A program made the position numbers and the translations under genes. From contig JAFAPI010000093.1 in assembly GCA_019247195.1 (NCBI GenBank), positions 1 to 41,661 on the forward strand: 41,661 bases of DNA. Direction: 5' to 3'. Positions 12,212-20,907 of the stretch are shown piece after piece (position 1 is the stretch's first letter; each line of letters begins with the position of its first letter). This stretch comes from Gammaproteobacteria bacterium (GTDB lineage: Bacteria > Pseudomonadota > Gammaproteobacteria > Steroidobacterales > Steroidobacteraceae). The notes below the pieces were generated by a model. It did not search any database, had not been told where the DNA came from, and saw only the letters and a program-made list of their open reading frames with translations.

Positions 12212-12238
12212 GCGGCGCAGGATAACATTGCATCCCTT

Positions 12239-14440
12239 ATGCGCCTAACCCGCTCCGCGCCCGCGGCGCCAGCCACGCGGTCACGCTTGCGCCCGGTTCT
12301 CGGCTGCCTGCTGTGGCTGTCAGCCGGCGCAGCCGCGGGGGCCGAGCGCCACCCTGCCGTGCACCAGGACGCCATGGCCGACAACCCCTTTGCCCAGCCC
12401 AGCCGGCTGCCCTTTGGTCTGCCGCCCTTCGATCAGATCCGCGACGAGCATTACCTGCCCGCCTACCGGGCCGGCATGCGCGCGCAGCTGCGCGAAGTCG
12501 CGGCGATCGCGCACGACCCCGCAGCGCCGACCTTCGCCAACACCATCGTCGCGCTCGAGCGCTCCGGTGCGCTTCTCGACCGGGTCGATACGGTGTTCGG
12601 GCGCCTCAATGCCTGCAACACCGACCCGCGCATGCAGCAGATCGACACCGAGATGGCGCCGCTGCTGGCCGCGCATGATGATGCGATCCATCTCAATCCG
12701 GCGCTCTGGCACCGGGTCGAGGCGCTTTATGCGCAGCGCGATACCCTCGGGCTCGACCCGGAGTCGCGCCAGCTCCTCGAGCGCTATCACACCGCCTTCG
12801 TGCGCGCCGGCGCCCGCCTGAAGCCCGCCGAGCAGGTGCGGCTGCGGGCGATGAACGCGCGCATCGCGGCCCTGACCACGCGCTTCAAACAGAACGTGCT
12901 GCGCGCCACCACCGATCACGCCGTCGTGGTCGAGGACCGGAGCGAGCTGGCGGGCCTCAGTGAAGTGCAGGTGGGCGCGGCCGCCGCGGCCGCGGCCGCG
13001 CGCGGGCTCGCCGGCAAGTGGCTGATCACTCTGCAGAACACCACCAGTCAGCCGCCGCTCGCACAGCTCGAGGATCGCAGCCTGCGCGAGCGCATCTACC
13101 GCGCCTCCGTGTCGCGGGCGCTCGAGGGCGCGAGTGACAACACCCCCGTCATCGCCGAGCTGGTGCGCGTGCGGGCGGAGCGCGCGGCGCTGCTCGGCTA
13201 TCCGAGCCACGCCGCCTACCAGCTCGAGGACGAGTCGGCCGGGACGCCCCAGGCGGTTGAGGACATGATCCGCCAGGTCGCCCCTGCCGCGCTGGCGCGC
13301 GCCCACGAGGAGGCGGCGGAGCTGCAGCGGCTGATCGATGCGGAGGCCGCGCGCAGCGGCAGCGCGCGCTTTGAGCTCGCCCCCTGGGACTGGCCCTACT
13401 ATGCCGAGCAGCTGCGCCGCGAGAAGTACGACTTCGATCAGGCCTCAGTTGCCCCCTACTTCGAGCTCGACCACGTGCTGCGCGACGGGGTGTTCTATGC
13501 CGCGCAGCAGCTCTACGGCCTCAGCTTCCGCGAGCGCTCCGACCTGCCGCGCTACCACCCCGACGTGCGTGTATGGGAGGTGTCCGACGCCGACGGAACG
13601 CCGCTGGCGCTATTCCTCGGCGACTACTTCGCGCGCGACAACAAGCAGGGCGGGGCGTGGATGGCGAGCTACGTCAGCCAGTCGCGCCTCCTGCAGCGCA
13701 AGGCGGTCGTCGCCAACCATCTGAACATCCCCAAGCCCGCCGCCGGGCAGCCGGTGCTGCTCACTTTCGATGAGGTGACCACGCTCTTCCACGAGTTCGG
13801 CCACGCGCTGCACGGCATGCTCTCGAACGTCGAGTACCCGCTGCTGTCGGGCACGCAGGTGCCGCGCGATTTCGTGGAGTTTCCATCGCAGTACAACGAG
13901 ATGTGGGCGCGCGAGCCGGCGGTGGTCGCGCACTATGCGCGCGATTACCGCAGCGGCGCGCCGCTGCCTCCCGAGCTGCTGGCCAAGGTTCTCGCCGCCA
14001 GCCGCTTCAACCAGGGCTACGCGACCACCGAATACCTGGCGGCCGCGCTCATCGATCAGGCCTGGCACCAGATCACGCCGGCGCAGGCCCCGCAGCCGCA
14101 CGACGTCGTCGCGTTCGAGCAGGCGGCCCTCGAGCGCAGCGGACTCGCTTACGCGCCGGTACCGCCACGCTATCACTCCGCCTACTTCACCCACGTGTTC
14201 TCGAGTGGCTACTCGGCGGGCTACTACGCCTACCTGTGGAGCGAGGTGCTGGCACGGGACACGGGGCAGTGGTTCCACGAGCACGGCGGGCTGACGCGCG
14301 AGAACGGTGCGGTGCTGCGCAAGCGGGTGCTCTCGCGTGGACGCAGCGAGGAGCCGGCGGTGCTGTTCCGCGAGTTCTACGGGCGTGGTCCGGAGATCGG
14401 CCCGCTGCTCGAGTACCGGGGGCTGGCCGCGGGCGGCTAG
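12239..14440 (+). CDS. dcp: M3 family zinc metallopeptidase (peptidyl-dipeptidase Dcp-like), exported
   Basis: This 733-residue oligopeptidase starts at the ATG at 12239, chosen because it begins a typical signal peptide (Arg-rich start, then PVLGCLLWLSAGAAAGA). The mature protein opens with NPFAQPSRLPFGLPPFDQI, usual for Dcp and oligopeptidase A. The zinc motif is FHEFGHALH (H518, E519, H522), followed by the third-ligand region FVEFPSQYNEMW. The C-terminal YFTHVFSSGYSAGYYAYLWSE is also an M3 hallmark. It degrades oligopeptides, probably in the periplasm. It is divergent from slyD and only about 20 bp before the AraC gene. Confidence 0.93.
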   Translation: MRLTRSAPAAPATRSRLRPVLGCLLWLSAGAAAGAERHPAVHQDAMADNPFAQPSRLPFGLPPFDQIRDEHYLPAYRAGMRAQLREVAAIAHDPAAPTFANTIVALERSGALLDRVDTVFGRLNACNTDPRMQQIDTEMAPLLAAHDDAIHLNPALWHRVEALYAQRDTLGLDPESRQLLERYHTAFVRAGARLKPAEQVRLRAMNARIAALTTRFKQNVLRATTDHAVVVEDRSELAGLSEVQVGAAAAAAAARGLAGKWLITLQNTTSQPPLAQLEDRSLRERIYRASVSRALEGASDNTPVIAELVRVRAERAALLGYPSHAAYQLEDESAGTPQAVEDMIRQVAPAALARAHEEAAELQRLIDAEAARSGSARFELAPWDWPYYAEQLRREKYDFDQASVAPYFELDHVLRDGVFYAAQQLYGLSFRERSDLPRYHPDVRVWEVSDADGTPLALFLGDYFARDNKQGGAWMASYVSQSRLLQRKAVVANHLNIPKPAAGQPVLLTFDEVTTLFHEFGHALHGMLSNVEYPLLSGTQVPRDFVEFPSQYNEMWAREPAVVAHYARDYRSGAPLPPELLAKVLAASRFNQGYATTEYLAAALIDQAWHQITPAQAPQPHDVVAFEQAALERSGLAYAPVPPRYHSAYFTHVFSSGYSAGYYAYLWSEVLARDTGQWFHEHGGLTRENGAVLRKRVLSRGRSEEPAVLFREFYGRGPEIGPLLEYRGLAAGG

Positions 14441-14459
14441 CCGGCGCGTGACGCAGGCG

Positions 14460-15365
14460 ATGCTGCAGCTGCGCGCCGGGACGTTCTTCGGTGGCGCACG
14501 CCTGGAGCGCCGCGCAGGACCGGTCAGCGTCTCGCAGCGCCTGGCCGAGGGCGCGCCCGACTCGGTGGGCTGGCATCGTCACGAGGATGCGCACTTCATC
14601 CTGGTGCGCGCCGGCGCCTATGTCTCGCTCGCCACCGGCGTGCCCCCCGCCGGTCCGCTCCTCATCTATAACCCACCCGGCACCATCCACCGGGATCACT
14701 TCCGCGATGGTCGCGGCAGTTTTTGCGCCATCTCGCTCGCGCCGGCGACCGCGGCCGAGGCGCTCGCGGCGCTGCGCGCACCGGACGCACCCTGCGTGCT
14801 CGCCGCACCGGCCCAACAGGCGCTCGCGCTGCGGATCGCGGCGCAGTGTGCGGCGGACACCAGCCCGCTCACCCTCGAGGCACTGGCGCTCGAATTGCTG
14901 GCGAGCGTCGCGGGGCCTGCGCCGGGGCAGCGCGCCGCACCGGGCTGGCTGCCGCGGGCCCTGGAGTTGCTGCACGACCGCCCCGAGGGCGAGCTCACCG
15001 TCGCGACCGTGGCGCGCGCGGTGGGGGTCCACCCGGTGCACCTGACGCGCACCTTCCGCCAGCACCTGCGCTGTACTCCGGGCGCCTTCGTGCGCTACCG
15101 GCGGCTCGACCGGGCCGCGGCGCTGCTCGCCGGCGCGGCGCGGCCGCTCGCCGAGGTCGCCCTGGAGTGCGGCTTCGCGGACCAGAGCCATCTCGGCCAT
15201 ACCTTTCGGCGCTTCTTCGGGGTCGCGCCCGGGGAATACCGCCGCCTGGCGGGGAACGGGCGCTCGCGACCCAGGTTTGCTTTTGACAAGACGGCCGCCG
15301 CCGCCCGCGCCAGTGTGGCGCACGGGACGCGCCCCCGGCGCGCGCGGGCGGAGGGCGATTCATGA
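14460..15365 (+). CDS. AraC-family transcriptional regulator with N-terminal cupin
   Basis: Regulator of 301 residues from the ATG at 14460; a GTG four codons upstream is an alternative. The N-terminal half is an effector-binding cupin-like domain ([18 protein letters not shown], about 37-54; then [12 protein letters not shown]). The C-terminal half carries two helix-turn-helices ([25 protein letters not shown] and the segment ending [24 protein letters not shown]). The last roughly 35 residues are basic and disordered. The stop overlaps the next start (ATGA at 15362), so it is translationally coupled to the serine hydrolase, which it may regulate. Confidence 0.9.
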   Translation: MLQLRAGTFFGGARLERRAGPVSVSQRLAEGAPDSVGWHRHEDAHFILVRAGAYVSLATGVPPAGPLLIYNPPGTIHRDHFRDGRGSFCAISLAPATAAEALAALRAPDAPCVLAAPAQQALALRIAAQCAADTSPLTLEALALELLASVAGPAPGQRAAPGWLPRALELLHDRPEGELTVATVARAVGVHPVHLTRTFRQHLRCTPGAFVRYRRLDRAAALLAGAARPLAEVALECGFADQSHLGHTFRRFFGVAPGEYRRLAGNGRSRPRFAFDKTAAAARASVAHGTRPRRARAEGDS

Positions 15366-16444
15366 GGTTCAGCGGTGCCCTGTGGCTGCTCGCGGCGCTG
15401 ACGGCGACCGCGCAGGAGATGCCGGATGCCCCGGCCACCAGCGTGCAGCTCGAGGGCGCGCGGCTCGAGACGATGCGGCAGGCCATCCGTGCCGGCGAGT
15501 TCAAGGAGGTCACCAGCGTCCTGATCGCGCGCCGCGGGCGGCTCGCGTTCGAGGAGTATTTCGATGGGGGCGGGGCTGCGGCGCTGCGCAACACGCGCTC
15601 GGCGACCAAGACGGTCACCGGCATGCTGGTCGGTCTCGCGATCGAGCGCGGCGCGCTGCCGGGGGTGCAGGCGCACGTGCTCGACTACCTCAAGGACCGG
15701 CTGCCGCTCGCCAACCCCGACCCGCGCAAGGCGCAGATCAGCATCGAGGACTTTCTCACCATGAGCTCGCTCCTCGAGTGCGACGATGAGAACCCGTACT
15801 CGCGCGGCAACGAGGAGCGGATGTACCTGGTCGAGGACTGGGCTCGCTTCACCCTCGAGCTGCCGATCCGCGGCTTCCCGGACTGGGTGAGCAAGCCCGC
15901 CGACTCGCCGTACGGCCGCAGCTGGAGCTATTGCACGGCGGGCGCGACGACTCTGGGCATGGTGCTCGAGCGAGCGACGGGGCAGAGCGTCCCGGACTTC
16001 GCGCGCGCCACGCTCTTTGCCCCGCTCGGCATCGAGACCGTGCACTGGCAGTTCCAGCCGACCGGCACGGCGATGACCGGCGGCGGCCTCGGCCTGCGCA
16101 GCCGCGACCTGGCCAAGCTCGGCCAGCTCTATCTGGACGGCGGGGTGTGGCAGGGACGGCGCGTCCTCAGCGAGGAGTGGGTGCGGCGCTCGCTCCAGCC
16201 GCACGCCAACGCGCGCGAGGGCGTGGACTACGGTTATCTCTGGTGGTTGCAGACCTTCCACGCCGACGGGCGCGACTTTCCGTGCTTCGCCATGTACGGC
16301 ACCGGCGGCAACAAGGTCTACGTCTTTCCACAGGCGCAGCTGGTGGTGGTCGTGACCACCACCAACTTCCGCGTCCCCGGGGCGGGCGCGCTCACCGACC
16401 GCCTGCTTACCGAGCACATCCTGCCGGCGCTGCGCCGCGGCTAG
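15362..16444 (+). CDS. Serine hydrolase of the beta-lactamase (class C / penicillin-binding) family
   Basis: This exported 360-residue protein has a short signal peptide ending around TATA. The active-site S-x-x-K is SATK (S80-K83). The second motif is Y190-C-T (instead of Y-x-N) in [16 protein letters not shown]. The third-motif region reads [12 protein letters not shown]. Such proteins include esterases, D-amino peptidases and rarely true beta-lactamases; the altered Y-x-N motif argues for a non-lactamase hydrolase. It is coupled to the AraC gene upstream by a 4-bp overlap. Its TAG stop shares CTAG with the convergent PanE-like gene. Confidence 0.87.
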   Translation: MRFSGALWLLAALTATAQEMPDAPATSVQLEGARLETMRQAIRAGEFKEVTSVLIARRGRLAFEEYFDGGGAAALRNTRSATKTVTGMLVGLAIERGALPGVQAHVLDYLKDRLPLANPDPRKAQISIEDFLTMSSLLECDDENPYSRGNEERMYLVEDWARFTLELPIRGFPDWVSKPADSPYGRSWSYCTAGATTLGMVLERATGQSVPDFARATLFAPLGIETVHWQFQPTGTAMTGGGLGLRSRDLAKLGQLYLDGGVWQGRRVLSEEWVRRSLQPHANAREGVDYGYLWWLQTFHADGRDFPCFAMYGTGGNKVYVFPQAQLVVVVTTTNFRVPGAGALTDRLLTEHILPALRRG

Positions 16445-17430
16445 CGCACGCCGCGGCCGGTCCGGTCGACCGCGGCCAGCAGCGCGCGGAAGGTTTCCAG
16501 CAGGGGCAGGCTCAGCTGCCGGGCGCGGGCGCGCTCGCACGCATAGCCGAAGGTCTCGTGCACCTCCAGCGCGCGGCCCGCCTCCACGTCCTGCAGCGCG
16601 GACAGTCGGTGCTGCGGCGCCTGGGCGCGGTAACGCTCACCGACGGCGTGCACGATGGCCTGCGCCTCCTCTGTGCCCGCGGCGCACAGTCGCGCGACGG
16701 GCAGGATGGCCTGGTCGGTGATCTCGATGCCGAGGGCCGCGGCGAGGGTGCCCATCTCGCGCACCAGCCCGATCAGCAGCCGTGCCGCGTCCGGGTCGCT
16801 CAGGTATTGCCAGGTCGGGGTGCGGGTGCTCACCGCGAGCGCGGCGAGGCCGATCCAGCCGCAGAACTTTGACCACTCCAGGCTCAGGATCTGCTCGCGC
16901 GCGGCGCAGCGCACCCCGGCCGCATCGAGCGTCGCCGCGAGCCGCCGTGCGCGCTCACTCACGCGGCCGTCGAGTTCGCCGATCAAAATGTTGACGTTGC
17001 GGGTGAAGAGCACCGCGCCGTCGGGGCGCAGCTCCCCGCTCGTGTCGGCGAGCGCACCGAGCACCGCGGCGGTGCCGAAGGCCCGCCCGAGCAGCTCATC
17101 CTTCAGCACCCCGTTCTGCACCGAGAACGCATTGTCCACCGCGAGGTGCGCCAGCGGTGCGAGGGCGGCGTCCGTCCCGGGGGTCTTGGTGGCGAGCACC
17201 AGCGTGCCGACGTGCCGCAGGGCCGCGGGGTCGCCAAGGACCCGCACCGCCACGGTGAACTCGCTGAGGCCGCAGAGGGTGATGCCCTCGCGCGCGAGGG
17301 TCGCGGCCCGGCTGCCGCGGGCGAGCACGGCGACCTCGTGCCCGGCCCGCACGAGGTGCGCGGCGATGATCGATCCCATCGCGCCCGCGCCGAGCACCAG
17401 GAACTCGCTCTCGCGCATCCCAGCGGTCAC
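16441..17430 (-). CDS. Ketopantoate reductase (PanE/ApbA)-family protein, divergent
   Basis: NADPH-dependent reductase fold of 329 residues. The Rossmann motif is LGAGAMG (13-19), followed by LATKTPGTD (79-87) and SVQNGV (103-108). The catalytic lysine is probably K188 in LEWSKFCGW. The two asparagines that normally follow it (K+4 and K+8) are tryptophan and alanine here, so the substrate may not be ketopantoate. The GTG start at 17430 is preferred because it overlaps the glutathione peroxidase stop (GTGA), giving translational coupling; an ATG four codons later is the alternative. Confidence 0.82.
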   Translation of the reverse strand: MTAGMRESEFLVLGAGAMGSIIAAHLVRAGHEVAVLARGSRAATLAREGITLCGLSEFTVAVRVLGDPAALRHVGTLVLATKTPGTDAALAPLAHLAVDNAFSVQNGVLKDELLGRAFGTAAVLGALADTSGELRPDGAVLFTRNVNILIGELDGRVSERARRLAATLDAAGVRCAAREQILSLEWSKFCGWIGLAALAVSTRTPTWQYLSDPDAARLLIGLVREMGTLAAALGIEITDQAILPVARLCAAGTEEAQAIVHAVGERYRAQAPQHRLSALQDVEAGRALEVHETFGYACERARARQLSLPLLETFRALLAAVDRTGRGVR

Positions 17431-17906
17431 AGCGCGTCGGCTATGTCCTGCAGCAGGCCGCTGTCCTCGGGTTTCGTGCCCGGCGGGTAGCGCCTGAGCA
17501 CCCGGCCGTCGCGGCTCACCAGGAATTTCTCGAAATTCCAGCTGATGTCACCGCCGATCCCGGTGGCGGGGGAGGTGAGGAAGCGATAGACCGGATGACG
17601 CTGCGGGCCGTTCACCTCGAGCTTTTCGCTGAGCGGGAAACTCACCCCGTAGGTGCTGCGGCAGAACGCCACGATCTCCTCGGCCGAGCCCGGCTCCTGG
17701 GCCGCGAACTGGTTGCAGGGGAAGCCCACCACGGTGAAGTTCTCCGCCGCCAGATCGCGCTGCAGCTGCTCGAGGCCCTCGTACTGGGGCGTCAGTCCGC
17801 AGCGGCTGGCCACGTTGACCGCGAGGGTGAGCCGGCCGCGCAGGGGGCCGAGCAGGTCAGCCGTCCCGTCGATGCGCGCCACCGGTATGTCGAAGAAACC
17901 GCTCAT
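17427..17906 (-). CDS. Glutathione peroxidase-family thiol peroxidase
   Basis: This 159-residue peroxidase reduces hydroperoxides using thiols. The peroxidatic residue is cysteine C36 in NVASRCGLTPQY (selenocysteine in animal homologues). The other tetrad residues are in GFPCNQF (C64, Q66) and SWNFEKFLV (W123, N124). Length is typical of bacterial, probably thioredoxin-dependent, members. It is the first gene of a two-gene unit with the PanE-like reductase and is divergent from a ferritin-like gene, so the neighbourhood suggests an oxidative-stress theme. Confidence 0.95.
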   Translation of the reverse strand: MSGFFDIPVARIDGTADLLGPLRGRLTLAVNVASRCGLTPQYEGLEQLQRDLAAENFTVVGFPCNQFAAQEPGSAEEIVAFCRSTYGVSFPLSEKLEVNGPQRHPVYRFLTSPATGIGGDISWNFEKFLVSRDGRVLRRYPPGTKPEDSGLLQDIADAL

Positions 17907-17996
17907 GCAGGTGCACCTCCCGGCGCGGAAGCGGAGCGCATGTACGATACACCACGGGCGGGCTTACCATGGCGCACCGCTCCCCGGGGGATGGCC

Positions 17997-18452
17997 ATGG
18001 CCAGCGAACTGAGCAAAGCCGAGACCGCGCAGGTCGTCGAGATCCTCAACCGCATCCTCGAGCTGGAGCTCGCCGGACTGGTGCGCTACCTGCACTACTC
18101 CTTCATGATCTTCGGCCACAACCGTATTCCGATCGTCGCCTGGTTGCGCAGCCAGGCAGATGAGTCGCAGGCGCACGCCGTCAAGGCGGGCGAGCACATC
18201 ACCACCTGCGGCGGCCATCCCTCGCTCAGGATCGGCCCGCTGCTCGAGACGCACAAACACAACGTCGATGAGATCCTGCGCGAAGCGCTGGCGCACGAGG
18301 AGGAAGGGCTCGCCGAGTACGCGAAGCTGCTGCAGCTGGTCGCCGGCCGCAGCGTGATGCTGGAGGAATACGCCCGCACCCAGCTGGCCACCGAGACCGC
18401 GCACCTCGGCGACATCGCCAAGATGCTGCGCAAGCCGGGCTCGATCACCTGA
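17997..18452 (+). CDS. Ferritin-like / bacterioferritin-type di-iron protein
   Basis: Small four-helix protein of 151 residues from the ATG at 17997. A GGGGGA tract ends six bases upstream; the ATG at 17991 lacks room for it. Probable di-iron ligands are E24 in LELELAGLVRYLHYS, E56 and H60 in DESQAHA, a glutamate in the run AHEEEGLAEY (about 99-108), and E133/H136 in ATETAHLGD. This arrangement matches the bacterioferritin/ferritin-like superfamily. It could store iron or detoxify peroxide with iron. It is followed by a ParA-type ATPase 23 bp downstream in the same direction. Confidence 0.85.
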   Translation: MASELSKAETAQVVEILNRILELELAGLVRYLHYSFMIFGHNRIPIVAWLRSQADESQAHAVKAGEHITTCGGHPSLRIGPLLETHKHNVDEILREALAHEEEGLAEYAKLLQLVAGRSVMLEEYARTQLATETAHLGDIAKMLRKPGSIT

Positions 18453-18475
18453 GGGCCGCGCCGCGGGCGGTGCAC

Positions 18476-19270
18476 ATGCGCATCTACGCGGTGACCAACA
18501 TCAAGGGTGGCGTGGGCAAGACCACCACCGCGGTCAATCTGGCTTACCTGTGCGCCGCCGGCGGCCAATCGACCCTGCTGTGGGATCTCGATCCGCAGGG
18601 CGGTGCAACCTACGCGCTGCGCGGCGAGGCGCAGCCCGGCGGCTCGGCGCGCAAGCTCCTGTCCGGCGCGCGCGAGCTGCCGGAGCTGGTGCTGTCGAGC
18701 GGCTACGCGCACCTCGATCTGCTGCCGGCGGATTTTTCCTACCGGAATTTCGCGATCCACCTCGCCGCGCGCCGCCACCCGACCGAGCGGCTGCTGCGCA
18801 TGAGCCGCACGCTGCGCGAGCTGTATGGCGCGCTGTTCCTCGATTGCCCGGGCGGCATGTCGCTGCTGACCGAGAACGTGCTGCGCGCCAGCGACGTGGT
18901 CATCGTACCGCTGCTGCCCGCGCCGCTGTCGCTGCGCATGCTGGAGGAGCTGCGCGGCTTCCTCGAGCATGAGGGATGGACCGATCTGACGCTGCTGCCG
19001 TTTTTCTCGATGGTCGACCGGCGGCGCCGGCTGCACCGCGAGCTGCTGGCGAGCGCGCGCACGCAGTTCCCGGAGCTGCTCGCCACCGAGATCCCCGACT
19101 GGAGCGAGATCGAGCGCATGAGCGTGCGGCGCGCGCCGCTGCCGGCCCTGGCCCCGCGCAGTGAAGCCGCGCGGCTCTATCGGCAACTGTGGGATGAGAT
19201 CGGATCGCGCACGCGTGGAGCGCAGTCGCTGTGCGACGCCCCGGAGCCGGCGCAGCGCCACTCCGCCTGA
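18476..19270 (+). CDS. ParA/MinD-family ATPase (orphan)
   Basis: P-loop ATPase of 264 residues from the ATG at 18476; a GTG two codons earlier is possible. The deviant Walker A motif KGGVGKTT is at 10-17 with the signature lysine K10. Switch I is DLDPQGGAT (about 38-46) and Walker B is LFLDCPGG (about 121-128). No ParB, parS-like repeats or chromosome-partition neighbours are visible, so it is not the housekeeping ParA. Family members position plasmids, chromosomes or protein assemblies. Its probable co-transcription with a ferritin-like gene is unusual. Role unknown. Confidence 0.9.
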   Translation: MRIYAVTNIKGGVGKTTTAVNLAYLCAAGGQSTLLWDLDPQGGATYALRGEAQPGGSARKLLSGARELPELVLSSGYAHLDLLPADFSYRNFAIHLAARRHPTERLLRMSRTLRELYGALFLDCPGGMSLLTENVLRASDVVIVPLLPAPLSLRMLEELRGFLEHEGWTDLTLLPFFSMVDRRRRLHRELLASARTQFPELLATEIPDWSEIERMSVRRAPLPALAPRSEAARLYRQLWDEIGSRTRGAQSLCDAPEPAQRHSA

Positions 19271-19289
19271 GGCAGGCCCTCGCACGCCG

Positions 19290-20258
19290 TCAGAGCGTGG
19301 CTGCCACCGTCGTCACGGGAGCGGGCAGGGGAGGGGTGGCCGGCAGTGCCTCCACCGGATAGCCGGCGGCGACCCAGGCATCGAGCCCGCCGCGCAGCGG
19401 ACGCACGCGGCTCAGACCGCGTTGCCTGAGCAGCTTCGCGGCCTGCGCGGCCGAAGCCTCGTTGGGGCAGCTGCAGTAGAGCACGATGTCGCGGTCGCGC
19501 GGCAGGGCGGCGGCCTGCTGCGCGATCGCCTGCAACGGCACGTGCAGCGCACCGGGGATGCGATGGCCCTGCGGTCCCTGCGCGCTGGCGAGGCGCACGT
19601 CGAGCACCACCGGCGGGTCGGGACTGCGCAGCAGACCGTCCAGCTCGCCCACACTGATGCGCGCCATCTGCAGCGCGCGCCGCATACGCCGCCGCTCCGA
19701 CCACCGATAGCCGACGTAGCCGAGCAGCAGCGTGAGCAGCAGCACGGCGAGCAACGGGCCGCCGAGGCCGATGAGCCTCGGCAGGAGTGCCTCCACCTGC
19801 CCGTGCAGCAGCGCCCCCGCGAGCAGTGCACTGCCGCTCCACAGCGCCGCGCTCAGCAGGCTGTAGGCGATGAAGCGCGGGAGCGCCATGCCGGTCGCAC
19901 CGGCCAGTGGCGGGGCGATGAGCGCCAGTCCCGGGATGAACTTGGCGACGATCAGGATCTTCGCTCCCCAGCGCTCGAAGCTCCCCTGGGTCTGACGCAC
20001 GCAGACATCGGGCGTGAGCGAGATCCGGCACAGCAGGCTCATGACCCGTCCCCCGAATACCCGGCCGGCGCCATACCAGGCGAGATCGCCGAGGAGGCAG
20101 GCGAGGAGCGCGAGCCCGAGCAGCAGCAGGCCCGGCAGCCGGCCCGCGGCCGCGAGCGCGCCCGCCAGAAAGAGCGTCGGCAGGGCGGGCACGGGCGCGC
20201 CGAGCTGCTCGAGCAGCACGTTGAGGAAGACGAACCACAGGCCGATCGGGCTGGCCAC
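19290..20258 (-). CDS. DedA-family membrane protein fused to a rhodanese domain
   Basis: This 322-residue fusion has an N-terminal half (1-190) that is a DedA/VTT membrane domain with about five hydrophobic segments and the signature FIPGLALIAPPLAGATGM (107-124). The C-terminal part (about 203-305) is a rhodanese domain. It contains VVLDVRLA, the cysteine loop YCSCPNEAS (C262, C264) and the ending LRGGLDAW. DedA proteins act as membrane lipid flippases or transporters; rhodaneses handle sulfur or thiol transfer. The start is a GTG with no strong ribosome-binding site; no better codon was seen. It converges with the ParA gene. Confidence 0.9.
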   Translation of the reverse strand: MASPIGLWFVFLNVLLEQLGAPVPALPTLFLAGALAAAGRLPGLLLLGLALLACLLGDLAWYGAGRVFGGRVMSLLCRISLTPDVCVRQTQGSFERWGAKILIVAKFIPGLALIAPPLAGATGMALPRFIAYSLLSAALWSGSALLAGALLHGQVEALLPRLIGLGGPLLAVLLLTLLLGYVGYRWSERRRMRRALQMARISVGELDGLLRSPDPPVVLDVRLASAQGPQGHRIPGALHVPLQAIAQQAAALPRDRDIVLYCSCPNEASAAQAAKLLRQRGLSRVRPLRGGLDAWVAAGYPVEALPATPPLPAPVTTVAATL

Positions 20259-20305
20259 GCGGGATCATGCGCGCCGGTTCGCGCGGGCGGCAACCTCCGG
20301 AAGGG

Positions 20306-20833
20306 TCAGCGCGGGTACTTGCTGAAGATGGCCGCGACCGCGGCGTCGATGCGTTTGCCCGCCTCAGCACCACTCAGGCCGTACAGGCTCTGCTCGGCGG
20401 CGGCGTGCCACAGCGGCTTGCGGCTCTTCGCATCGTAGAGGTCCACGGCGATGATGCCCTCGCGATAGACGTACGGACCGGCCCATCCCCAGCCGTAGCC
20501 CCAGCCGTAGCCGTACGGCCAGGCCCCGTCGATCACATAGTTCGAGCCGATGCCGTAGCCGATCAGACAGTCCGCGCTCGATCCCACCGGCTGCACTGCG
20601 CCGCCGGGCACGTGCGCCGTGATGGCGCTGCGCAGGCGGTCCTCGTTGAGGGGGTTGGCGATCGTGCCGCGCAGCGGGCTGCTGCCGCGGAACGCGCCGG
20701 CCCAGGCATAGGAGCCGCAGTGCACCGAGCCGATGAGCTCATGGTTCACGTCCGAGCGCACATAGATGCCGCACGCCGCGAGGGGCAGCGCCAGGAGCAT
20801 GGCGGTGGCGAAGCGCAGCAGGTTCTTGAGCAT
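20306..20833 (-). CDS. DUF4136 family lipoprotein
   Basis: This 175-residue protein has a lipoprotein signal (residues 1-21, lipobox LAAC with C21). The domain matches DUF4136: YVRSDVNHELIGS and Y-A-W-A near the start, then NPLNEDRLRSAITAHV (about 61-76), CLIGYGIGSN, a Gly/Trp/Tyr loop and the C-terminal EGIIAVDLYDAKSRKPLWHAAAEQSL. Typical proteins of this family are outer-membrane-anchored periplasmic lipoproteins of unknown role. GAGG lies five bases before the ATG, inside a small inverted repeat. Confidence 0.9.
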   Translation of the reverse strand: MLKNLLRFATAMLLALPLAACGIYVRSDVNHELIGSVHCGSYAWAGAFRGSSPLRGTIANPLNEDRLRSAITAHVPGGAVQPVGSSADCLIGYGIGSNYVIDGAWPYGYGWGYGWGWAGPYVYREGIIAVDLYDAKSRKPLWHAAAEQSLYGLSGAEAGKRIDAAVAAIFSKYPR

Positions 20834-20834
20834 G

Positions 20835-20849
20835 GTGACCTCGCGTCAC
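20835..20849. promoter_or_regulatory. Short inverted repeat at the DUF4136 ribosome-binding site
   Basis: GTGAC, 5-bp spacer, GTCAC, immediately upstream of the start codon and covering the GAGG ribosome-binding site on the minus strand. Possible operator or small hairpin; could be chance. Confidence 0.25.
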
Positions 20850-20907
20850 AGGCGCGGGCTCGCGCCGCTGGGCGCACATCCTAACGCGTCATCGGCTGCG
20901 TCGTTGA

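Noticed and set aside
19271-19310. Inverted GCACGC/GCGTGG segments between the ParA and DedA-rhodanese stops, considered as a terminator
   Set aside because: Stem is only five to six bases, lies partly inside the DedA-rhodanese coding end and has no T-run.
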